Assembly (NCBI GenBank): GCA_022836915.1
Contig: CP094668.1
Location: 5,642,001-5,706,000, forward strand
DNA: 64,000 bases
Reading direction: 5' to 3'
Origin: Paenibacillus sp. OVF10
GTDB lineage: Bacteria; Bacillota; Bacilli; Paenibacillales; Paenibacillaceae
Shown: positions 57,004 to 64,000 of the stretch, piece by piece
Layout of the letters: each line of letters opens with the position of its first letter
Numbering within the stretch: the stretch's first letter is position 1
Notes under the pieces: generated by a model
Told to the model about the DNA's origin: nothing
The model's database searches: none
The model's input: only the letters and a program-made list of their open reading frames with translations
Position numbers and translations under genes: made by a program

Positions 57004-58380
57004 TTAATTCTTTTTACTACGCACTTCGAAAATAGCAAATTTCAGGTAATGTCCTTCATCCACGCCCAAAATTTGCGGGTGATCCTTACCGGCTGCTTTC
57101 CAGTCGATCAAACGAAGCACTTTGCCTGCATCTTCCGCTGCATCGGCAATCGTATCTAGGAAGAGATCTGGACGCATGTGATACGAACAGCTGGCTGTTA
57201 CCAAATATCCGCCCTCATTAACCAGTTTCATTCCTTGCAGGTTGATATCTTTATATCCACGGCATGCACCTTTAACTGCTGATTTCGTTTTGGCAAATGC
57301 AGGAGGATCGAGGATGACGACATCAAATGTTTTACCGCCAGCTGCCAGCGCTTTGGATGTATCCACTTTCAGTTCGCCTGCACGTGCACGTGCGGTACGT
57401 TCATCCAGCCCCTTCACTTGTTCACGCAAGTACTGGAATGCATCAGCAACGACGAATTCGACCCGGTCGGTGAAACCGTTCAGCTCCACATTTGTTCGTG
57501 CACTCTCAATGGCATGCTCCGAAATATCAAGACAAGTCACTTTTTTGGCTCCATACTTGCAAGCATTTAACGTGAAGCTGCCTGTGTGTGAGAAACACTC
57601 CAGTACGGTGGCACCATCCCAATAAGGGAATGTAACTACCTTACCGCTTTTATTCACAGGCAGGAGCTGCTCTGTGCCATCCTGCTCGGTCGTTTGAAGT
57701 GTGATTCCACTCTTGTAGCCCCAACCCTTCATGAGCGGTTCGATCGCTGCACGATTCTCGCGTTGGTCGAAGAAGTAACCTGTCTTCTGCCCCTCCACAA
57801 TATCCACTTTAATGAGTAGTCCATTTTCTGTAACGGTGACATGCCGTGGGCACTCTCCGTACAGCGGACCTTTGGTCTGCTCCAAACCTTCGAGTTCACG
57901 AATTGAGACATCACTGCGCTCATATATGCCTTCCGGCTGCATTACTTCAATGAGTGCCTGTACAATGGCATCACGGCAACGATCCATGCCAAGTGTAAGC
58001 AACTGTACAACGAGGATGCTGCCGAATCGATCAACGATCAATCCTGGCAGAAAATCAGCTTCGCCGTAAACGAGACGGTATGCCTCTCCATCCTGGATAA
58101 AACGTTCCCGGTGACGCAAGCAATCGCGGAAACGCGCTGCAAAAAATGCCGTATCCATCTGTTCGGACTCCAAGGGTTGATAAGCTACAACCCTTACAGT
58201 GATCTGAGATGCAGGATTGTAATATCCTGTCGCCAGATAGCGACCTTGATGATTCAATACATTGACCAGATCTCCCGGCTCCGGGTTTCCGTCAACAGAG
58301 GCAATTTCATTGTTAAATATCCATGGATGGGCATGTTCAAGCCGCTTTTTGCGACTGCGTTCGAGTGTAACTGATGGCAA
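57004..58380 (-). CDS. Class I SAM-dependent rRNA cytosine methyltransferase (RlmI/YwbD-like)
   Basis: 458 residues. An N-terminal PUA domain (MPSVTLERSRKKRLEHAHPW, FNNEIASVDGNPEPGDLV) precedes a small central domain (GEADFLPGLIVDRFG). A Rossmann methyltransferase domain follows, with LECFSHTGSFTLNACKYGA (motif I) and VILDPPAFAKTKSAVKG (motif IV). Substrate is probably 23S rRNA cytosine (m5C1962 in E. coli). It is about 60 residues longer than the E. coli enzyme, through insertions near SGITLQTTEQDGTEQLLPVN and TARARAGELKVDTSKALAAG. No ribosome site is strong before the ATG. Confidence 0.85.
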   Translation of the reverse strand: MPSVTLERSRKKRLEHAHPWIFNNEIASVDGNPEPGDLVNVLNHQGRYLATGYYNPASQITVRVVAYQPLESEQMDTAFFAARFRDCLRHRERFIQDGEAYRLVYGEADFLPGLIVDRFGSILVVQLLTLGMDRCRDAIVQALIEVMQPEGIYERSDVSIRELEGLEQTKGPLYGECPRHVTVTENGLLIKVDIVEGQKTGYFFDQRENRAAIEPLMKGWGYKSGITLQTTEQDGTEQLLPVNKSGKVVTFPYWDGATVLECFSHTGSFTLNACKYGAKKVTCLDISEHAIESARTNVELNGFTDRVEFVVADAFQYLREQVKGLDERTARARAGELKVDTSKALAAGGKTFDVVILDPPAFAKTKSAVKGACRGYKDINLQGMKLVNEGGYLVTASCSYHMRPDLFLDTIADAAEDAGKVLRLIDWKAAGKDHPQILGVDEGHYLKFAIFEVRSKKN

Positions 58381-58439
58381 GGTAGATCCACTTCTTTCAT
58401 AGTTAGTTAAAAGATAGGTTTGGTGCGGCGCGTAGGTGG

Positions 58440-58606
58440 CGTTTCGGTTACGAATCGATCTTCCGATCGCTGTTGTCTCCAGATTTTTTGATTCCCTTTT
58501 TTAAAGGGAAAATCCGGAGACAAAGGCGCACGCTTCGCTTCTTCAGATTCGATTTCGTCCCCTCCACTACGTTTGCACGAATCACCGTATCTTTCGAATT
58601 GGGGTG
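58440..58606. repeat. Intergenic hairpin repeat, copy D
   Basis: TTGTCTCC (58473-58480) pairs with GGAGACAA (58516-58523), two base-pair changes from copies A/B, both compensated. The inner stem is CCCTTT/AAAGGG. The tail continues CGCTTCGCTTCTTCAGATTC and then a segment with CTCCACTACGTTTGCACGAA. Confidence 0.85.
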
Positions 58607-58659
58607 CGACAGTTAAGATGCTTCAGTGACGAATTGTTACTACGGTCGCTTTATTTAAA

Positions 58660-58827
58660 TGACGTTACGGTTACGGATTGGTTTTGAGCGTTTTTATTCT
58701 TTTTTGGACTTCCCTACTAAAAAAGTCTGAAATAACCGCAACACATGTGCGGCTTGCTTCCGCAGATTAGATTCGTCCCTCCACTACGTTTGCACGAACC
58801 ACTGTATCTTTCGAATTAGGGTGGGGT
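58660..58827. repeat. Degenerate hairpin repeat, copy E
   Basis: CTCCACTACGTTTGCACGAA and TATCTTTCGAATTAGGGTG repeat the tail of copy D about 220 bp downstream, and GGTTACGGATTGG resembles its head. The hairpin itself is replaced by TTTTTGGACTTCC...AAAAAAGTCTG and GCACATGTGC-like stems. Copies D and E fill the 550-bp gap before the Na/Pi gene. Confidence 0.6.
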
Positions 58828-58929
58828 AATTTAGGTCGCTTCCCTCTGAATTCCTTTAGGCTTGTCATGGTTGTCTTTTCTTACTCATAGGATGAGTTAA
58901 GGAACCCGGACGGAAGGAATGATGTTTCT

Positions 58930-59931
58930 ATGTTTAGAGATGTGATATTGCCCCTACTCTATGGGCTTATTATCTTTTTTGGTGGCATGAAACTGATGGA
59001 GACCGCCTTGCAACGTATGGCAGGGCCCATGTTGGCAGGTTGGCTCAATCGCGCTACCTCTGCTCCATGGAAAGGTATGGCCTTCAGTGCGGGCGCAACG
59101 GCCTTGTTACAGAGCAGTACTGCGGTCACCGTGCTCACCATTGGACTGGCTAATGCCAGATTAATTACCTATGGACGCACACTCGGCATCATCCTCGGCA
59201 CCAACATAGGGACATGCCTGACAACAGAGCTGGTGGGGCTGCAGATTGGACGTGCTTCCCTGCCGCTACTCGTCCTGTCGCTAACGGGCTGGGCCATGTT
59301 TGTTGTTCTTGGTGAACGCAATCTGGCCGCTCCTGAACGCACGCGCCAGACTCTGTTTAACATCCAGTACAGCTTCCTCGCAGCCGCAGGATTTGCACTT
59401 GTTATGACAGGTATTCAGGTAATGCAATCCATTGCCTTACCCTTGCGGAGCATGGGCGTATTTCAATGGTTTCTCGACCGCTCGGCCGACAGCTTGTGGT
59501 GGGGCTTCCTGGCAGGTGCCTGTCTGACAGCGCTCATTCACAGCAGCGCAGCTGTCATTAGCATGGCGATTACGCTCGCAGCCACAGGGGTATTACCTGT
59601 GGAGATCGGCATCGCCATTGTGATCGGGTCCAATGTGGGGACCTGCATCACCGCTGTGATTGCTGCCGCGGGCGGAGCATCCGCAGGCAAATTTGTCGCA
59701 GCCTCCCATATTGTATTAAACATTGCGGGAGCGCTGCTGTTTATGCCGCTGATCGGCCAGCTGCATGCAGCTTCGGCCTGGCTGTCAGCGGACTACGGGG
59801 CACAAATTGCGCATGCCCAGACCCTTTTTAACATCACCAGTTCACTGCTTGCTTTGCCATTCTGTTACTTGCCGATTTGGCACAAAAAACCACCGGTCCA
59901 CGCCCCAGCGGCGAAGTCACCCGTGGCTTGA
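58930..59931 (+). CDS. Na/Pi-cotransporter II-related membrane protein (YqeW-like)
   Basis: 333 residues with about eight membrane segments and the inverted duplicated signatures of the NptA/PhoU-associated family. The first half has ALLQSSTAVTVLTIGL and GIILGTNIGTCLTT; the second half has ALIHSSAAVISMAITL and GSNVGTCITAVIAA. The QSS/SSA and GTN/GSN motifs form the phosphate/sodium site in SLC34-like proteins. It lacks a C-terminal PhoU-like domain. In Bacillus, yqeW occupies the same relative place after mtaB (yqeV) and before rpsU, so this is probably its orthologue, here on the opposite strand. Confidence 0.85.
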   Translation: MFRDVILPLLYGLIIFFGGMKLMETALQRMAGPMLAGWLNRATSAPWKGMAFSAGATALLQSSTAVTVLTIGLANARLITYGRTLGIILGTNIGTCLTTELVGLQIGRASLPLLVLSLTGWAMFVVLGERNLAAPERTRQTLFNIQYSFLAAAGFALVMTGIQVMQSIALPLRSMGVFQWFLDRSADSLWWGFLAGACLTALIHSSAAVISMAITLAATGVLPVEIGIAIVIGSNVGTCITAVIAAAGGASAGKFVAASHIVLNIAGALLFMPLIGQLHAASAWLSADYGAQIAHAQTLFNITSSLLALPFCYLPIWHKKPPVHAPAAKSPVA

Positions 59932-59988
59932 TGATCTGCCTATCCTGACACACAGAACGCGCGGGTAACTGACTCGAACAATAATGCG

Positions 59989-60423
59989 TTATACGTTAAT
60001 GCCTAACTTGTTCAGGGCTACACGCAAGATATCATCGTTATTATCATATCCGCTCTGCTGCTGTAAGGACCATGCTTCTTCCGGAGCATACCAATCCACA
60101 CCTTTGATTTCTTCAATCTGAGGCTGTAGATCACCACTCTCGGCTTCAACGAGATAATAATGAACTTCCTTGTCCACCGGGCCAAAATCTGCATGTTGGT
60201 ACGTATAAGCAATAATATCAACCGGCTCTACAATGCGGCCCACCATACCTGTCTCTTCCAAAATCTCGCGCAGTGCCGTCTGTTCGATTGTTTCTCCCTC
60301 TTCCATTTTGCCCTTGGCGAGAGTTGTTTTACCATAACGATCTACGATAAGCTGAATTTGAAGACGTCCGTCTTCCTCTGTTCTATAAACAACTCCGCCT
60401 GCTGAAATTTCTTTTTTGTTCAT
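59989..60423 (-). CDS. NUDIX hydrolase
   Basis: 144 residues with a complete Nudix box, GKMEEGETIEQTALREILEE followed by TGMVG (G-x5-E-x7-REUxEExGU), which binds the metal and cleaves nucleoside-diphosphate-X compounds. The N-terminal SAGGVVYRTEEDGRLQIQLI resembles the MutT/Ap4A hydrolase type. Substrate cannot be told. It lies downstream of mtaB on the same strand with a 110-bp gap. Confidence 0.88.
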   Translation of the reverse strand: MNKKEISAGGVVYRTEEDGRLQIQLIVDRYGKTTLAKGKMEEGETIEQTALREILEETGMVGRIVEPVDIIAYTYQHADFGPVDKEVHYYLVEAESGDLQPQIEEIKGVDWYAPEEAWSLQQQSGYDNNDDILRVALNKLGINV

Positions 60424-60535
60424 CGTGCTCTCCCCATCAACTTCGATATCTTTATCTTATTTTTTGCAAAAGAAGGACCTCATCTCCCCGGGTAAGCTCC
60501 CCAAGGAAATGAAATCCTTGTTTCTGACGCCTCGA

Positions 60536-61881
60536 TTACATCGCGGCGGACTTAAGATTCTCTTCCAACACACGTACCAGCGTAGCCTGACTCTCGTTGA
60601 CGCCGGCTTCAACCACTTTGACTCGGCACACTTTACCGACCATATCCATGGTTCCGTCAAAGACCAGTTGAATGTAGTTGTCGCTATAACCGTGCAGCTT
60701 TCCACTTCCCTCGCGGCCTTTGGCTTCACCTTCGGGAATAACATCCAGTACCTGTCCGACAAACTGCTCAGCGTACTCCAGCTGCATCTGCTCGGACAAC
60801 TCAATCAGTTCATGCACACGTGCATTTTTGACTTCTTCGTCCACCTGATCTTCCATTCGTGCTGCTGGCGTACCCGTACGCTTGGAATAAGGAATACGTG
60901 CATTTCGGAAAAACCGATCTTCCGCATCAACTCATAGCCATTACGGTACATCTCATCCGTCTCACCTGGAAATCCAACAATGATGTCTGTTGTAATCGCT
61001 ACATCTGGCATTGCTTCCCGAATGCGAAGCATCTTGTTGTAAAACTCTTCTGTCGTATACTTACGGCGCATGCGTTTCAACACCGTATCATCACCCGCTT
61101 GCAGCGGAATATGGAAGTGACGAACAAGTTTGTCCGAACGTTTGATCACGTCGAGCATGCGGTCATCGATCTGACTGGCTTCAATCGAGCTGATTCGAAT
61201 ACGCTCCAACCCCTCTACCTTATCCAAATCCCACAGCAGATCGGTCAGATCATAGTTCTCCATGTCATCGCCATACCCACCTGTATGAATACCGGTCAGA
61301 ACAATCTCCTTGTATCCGGCGTGTACGAGTTGATGCGCCTGTTGAATAATACTGTTCGCCTCACGGCTACGTGAGAGACCACGAGACCATGGAATAATGC
61401 AGAATGTACAGAAGTTATTGCAACCATCCTGAATCTTCAGGAATGCGCGGGTACGGTCAGCAAAATCCGGTACGTCCATTTCTTCAAACACACGGGTTTT
61501 CATAATATTACGCACCGCATTAACCGGTTGACGGGACTCCTGAATTTCATTAACATATGGCAAAATCTTGTCACGGTCCTGTGTACCGATAACCAGATCC
61601 ACCCCTGGGATGTCCAGAATCTCTGCCGGAGAAGTCTGCGCATAGCAGCCTGTAACGGCCACAATCGCCTCCGGGTTGCGCCGAATGGCACGACGAATAA
61701 TTTGACGGCTCTTTTTGTCGCCGGTATTGGTTACTGTACAAGTATTTATCAAGTATACATCCGCTGTCTGTTCATCAAAGTCCACTTGATCGTAACCTTC
61801 GTTTTTGAACAATTGCCAAATCGCCTCTGTATCATAGAAATTAACTTTGCAGCCTAAGGTGTAAAACGCCACGGATGGCAT
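60536..61881 (-). CDS. mtaB: tRNA t6A37 methylthiotransferase MtaB, frameshifted
   Basis: Radical-SAM enzyme converting t6A37 to ms2t6A in tRNA. 448 residues when repaired. The N-terminal UPF0004 domain has three cysteines (YTLGCKVNFYDTEA, LINTCTVTN, VTGCYAQT). The radical-SAM motif is QDGCNNFCTFC (C-x3-C-x2-C), and a C-terminal TRAM domain includes GREGSGKLHGYSDNYIQLVF. The frame breaks at 60891: GTATTCCTTATTCC needs another C (MHVFPYSKRTGTPAARM). It is three bases after rsmE, matching the Bacillus yqeT-yqeU-yqeV order. Confidence 0.93.
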
Positions 61882-61883
61882 AA

Positions 61884-62648
61884 TTACATTCCTCCCATTT
61901 CTCCGGATTCATATAGCACGCAAGTTAGTGCTGCCATTCCAGCTGTCTCAGCACGCAAAATGCGTTTGCCCAGTCCAACAGATACAGCACCTGCCTGATC
62001 AGCCTCTGCCGTCTCCTTCTCAGAAAATCCACCTTCCGGTCCAACCACGATTAATACTTCTGCACTTGCATCAGGTGCAAGCTGCTCTACAAACGGCTTC
62101 AGTACATCTCTCAGCTGTTTACCGTTTTCTTTCTCATAACAATAACACACCAGGCTATAGCCCTCAAAAGAAGATAACAGCCCTTTCCAGGAAAGCGGCT
62201 GCTCAACAGTTGGAATACGATTCCGGTGACTCTGTTCGGCAGCTTCCTTGGCAATTTTCCGCCACCGCTCCAACCGTTTGCCTTCTTTCTTGGCATCATA
62301 TTGCACAATCGTACGTTCTGACAGGAAGGGTACAAATGATACCGCCCCAATCTCAGTACATCTCTGGATGACTGTTTCCATCTTGTCACCCTTGGGCAAA
62401 CTCTGTGCCACGGTTACACGAATCCGTGCTTCATGGTCCATCTCGAGAGGTTCCACAATATTGGCAGTAACTTGGCCAACCTCAATGGTCTCAATTTCCA
62501 CGAGTGCTTCTCTGGAGTTTCCGTCACTGACAATCAGTTTATCTCCAGGTTTACCACGCATGACCTTGCCGATATGGCGTGCATCATCACCTGTGATGAT
62601 CACAGCGTGTTCATTAAACTGTTCTGCAGATACAAAATATCGCTGCAT
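61884..62648 (-). CDS. rsmE: 16S rRNA (uracil(1498)-N3)-methyltransferase RsmE
   Basis: 254 residues. An N-terminal PUA-like domain (MQRYFVSAEQFNEHAVIITG) leads into a SPOUT methyltransferase: VAQSLPKGDKMETVIQRCTE, ILIVVGPEGGFSEKE-type VGPEGGFSEKETAEADQAG and LGKRILRAETAGMAAL, which form the trefoil knot SAM site. It methylates N3 of U1498. It is followed directly by mtaB, whose ribosome site lies in the last codons. Confidence 0.95.
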   Translation of the reverse strand: MQRYFVSAEQFNEHAVIITGDDARHIGKVMRGKPGDKLIVSDGNSREALVEIETIEVGQVTANIVEPLEMDHEARIRVTVAQSLPKGDKMETVIQRCTEIGAVSFVPFLSERTIVQYDAKKEGKRLERWRKIAKEAAEQSHRNRIPTVEQPLSWKGLLSSFEGYSLVCYCYEKENGKQLRDVLKPFVEQLAPDASAEVLIVVGPEGGFSEKETAEADQAGAVSVGLGKRILRAETAGMAALTCVLYESGEMGGM

Positions 62649-62786
62649 TAGTCAATCCACCCATTCTGTCCTGTTATGACTGGAATTCACCCCGCCTAAT
62701 GACAAGCGTGAATCCAATCGCCACAGATGATCATACAACTTTTACGTGTTTCTGACCAGTATATCAGCCCAAAACACGATGCGCTT

Positions 62787-63467
62787 TTAGCGATATAATT
62801 CAATAACCAGCTTTGCCAGATCCACATACATCGTTTGCGCAAACTCATACAAAGGTTGAATCGTCACATTTTGCAACGGAGGTATAACAAGAATCAATAG
62901 GAAGATAAAAATAGACCATTGCTCCACCCCTTGCAGCTTGCGACTGATTGAAGGTGGCACTACATCTTCCAGAATCCGATAACCATCAAGCGGGGGCAAC
63001 GGAATCAAGTTAAACAGGAACAGGAAAAAGTTGGTTAAGTTAAAGATAGCGAAAAACGTTGTGATTGCTGTCAGCAACCGCTCATTATCAATGCCGCCGA
63101 GTGCTCCCGAACCAACCAGTGAAGCATAGATGATTGTACCGATGATCGCGAGCAACAGATTGCTCAGAGGCCCTGCTGCGGATACGATGATGCCCATCAA
63201 TCTAGGTTTGTCGAAGTTAGCACGATTAACCGGAACTGGACGTGCCCAACCAAAGCCGGCAATAATGAGCAACAGCACACCAAATAAGTCAAAGTGTACA
63301 ACCGGATTCAGTGTGACCCGACCCAACAGCTTGGCTGTTGGATCACCGAATTTGTTGGCAAAATACGCATGCGAGAATTCATGCACCGTAAATGCGATCA
63401 GGATGGTCAGCAGGAAAAACGGAAGCTGATCGATGGGATAACGAAAGAACGAATTCCAAAAGTCCAT
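62787..63467 (-). CDS. Site-2 protease family (M50) membrane metalloprotease
   Basis: 226 residues with about five membrane segments. The zinc motif HEFSHAYFANKFGDP (HExxH) lies in the first third and the third ligand in PLPPLDGYRILEDV (the LDG motif) near residue 155. LGRVTLNPVVHFDLFG is typical of the family. These enzymes cleave membrane substrates such as anti-sigma factors, but the short form without PDZ domain has no known substrate here. AAAGGGG lies six bases before the ATG, inside the end of prmA. This gene is not found between prmA and rsmE in B. subtilis as I recall it. Confidence 0.9.
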   Translation of the reverse strand: MDFWNSFFRYPIDQLPFFLLTILIAFTVHEFSHAYFANKFGDPTAKLLGRVTLNPVVHFDLFGVLLLIIAGFGWARPVPVNRANFDKPRLMGIIVSAAGPLSNLLLAIIGTIIYASLVGSGALGGIDNERLLTAITTFFAIFNLTNFFLFLFNLIPLPPLDGYRILEDVVPPSISRKLQGVEQWSIFIFLLILVIPPLQNVTIQPLYEFAQTMYVDLAKLVIELYR

Positions 63468-63470
63468 ACG

Positions 63471-64000
63471 TTACCCCTTTCTGGCTACAAACGCCAGCCA
63501 ATCCTCATCACGATGGATCGCACTCACTTCAAACCCGGTGGCTACCAGTGCATCATGTACAACCTGCTCTTTGTTCTTCCAAATGCCTGATACAATATAG
63601 GTTCCACCAGACTCAAGCGCATTATAGACATCGTCTACGAACAACAAAATGATTTCAGCCAGAATGTTCGCCACGACAACCTTAACCGGTAGTTGTACAC
63701 CAAGTGCAGGGTCCTGACTCCCGAGGACGGACAACAGATCACTCTCTTTAACTGTAATTTGTTGCTCCAACCCATTCAGTTCCACATTCTCCCTGGCACT
63801 GATTACCGCAACTGGATCAAGATCAAGCGCCAGTACATGTTTTGCCCCAAGTTTTATCGCTCCAATAGCCAAAATACCAGAACCTGTACCTACGTCAATG
63901 ACTTCCTCGCCGCCCTGAATAACCGTTTCCAGTGTACGCAAGCAGAGGGAGGTCGTTGGATGTGTTCCTGTACCAAAGGCCATGCCTGGATCAAGCTCAA
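63471..64000 (-). CDS. prmA: Ribosomal protein L11 methyltransferase PrmA, N-terminus beyond window
   Basis: The visible ~176 residues are the SAM-dependent methyltransferase domain: MAFGTGTHPTTSLCLRTLE, motif I VIDVGTGSGILAIGAIKLGA, LALDLDPVAV and the late VVANILAEIILLFVDDV (NIL substrate motif). It trimethylates ribosomal protein L11. The N-terminal substrate-recognition domain lies right of 64000. Its stop overlaps the ribosome site of the M50 protease gene. Confidence 0.93.
   Translation of the reverse strand, partial: ELDPGMAFGTGTHPTTSLCLRTLETVIQGGEEVIDVGTGSGILAIGAIKLGAKHVLALDLDPVAVISARENVELNGLEQQITVKESDLLSVLGSQDPALGVQLPVKVVVANILAEIILLFVDDVYNALESGGTYIVSGIWKNKEQVVHDALVATGFEVSAIHRDEDWLAFVARKG

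Noticed and set aside
1..64000. CRISPR arrays, tRNA genes, transposases, prophage genes, toxin-antitoxin pairs
   Set aside because: Looked for and not seen: no regularly spaced repeats, no cloverleaf with CCA-type end, no transposase or integrase motifs.

Overview
The window looks like a chromosomal segment of a Paenibacillus-type endospore-forming Bacillota. Evidence: a Bacillales-style sigA macro-cluster (phoH-pgpH-ybeY-dgkA-cdd-era-yqzL-recO-glyQS-yqxD-dnaG-sigA-trmK-nif3), spore genes (yqfC, yqfD, a CotD-like coat protein), a glycine T-box, addBA-sbcDC, and two families of intergenic repeats. Almost everything is core housekeeping; I found no phage, transposase, CRISPR array or defence island, and no convincing multi-gene novel system.

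Layout. 1-4.8 kb: a flavin split-barrel protein (cut by the edge), an LCP cell-wall ligase, ylaH, typA and a membrane protein. 5-6.5 kb: two divergent TerC-family genes. 6.6-9.1 kb: thiI with its cysteine desulfurase. 9.2-14 kb: a lytic transglycosylase, small membrane/DUF proteins, ypuI, a secreted subtilase and a coat protein. 14-17 kb: a divergent MocR regulator/aminotransferase pair with an operator-like half-site array. 17.2-35.2 kb: rnpB, then the DNA replication/tRNA/sigma-factor/sporulation cluster, all on the minus strand. 35.4-40 kb: membrane-organisation genes (floA, nfeD), yqeY, rpsU, hinT. 40.2-42.3 kb: mccAB (homocysteine to cysteine), on plus. 42.3-44 kb: gene-poor, with palindromes, a structured leader and a MITE-like element. 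44-56.6 kb: double-strand-break repair (addB-addA-sbcD-sbcC). 57-64 kb: an rRNA methyltransferase, a Na/Pi cotransporter-like gene, a NUDIX hydrolase, mtaB, rsmE, a site-2 protease and prmA (cut by the edge).

The most striking global property is sequence quality. About 26 frame breaks interrupt roughly 16 genes, including essential ones (dnaG, era, glyQ). Nearly every break is repaired by adding one base to a short homopolymer, and the repaired lengths match known family lengths. These are very probably consensus errors of the assembly, not gene decay. Coordinates for these genes are given for the repaired reading, and I mark each break. Two small genes (a DUF1540 protein and a CotD-like protein) appear only after such repair.

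The best candidates for undescribed biology are non-coding: (i) an intergenic hairpin family, four good copies plus one decayed, with compensatory base changes between copies; (ii) a terminal-inverted-repeat element present as a 220-bp copy and an 80-bp internally deleted copy; (iii) a leader at 43.5 kb with two mutually exclusive pairings upstream of an uncharacterised Sm-like gene.
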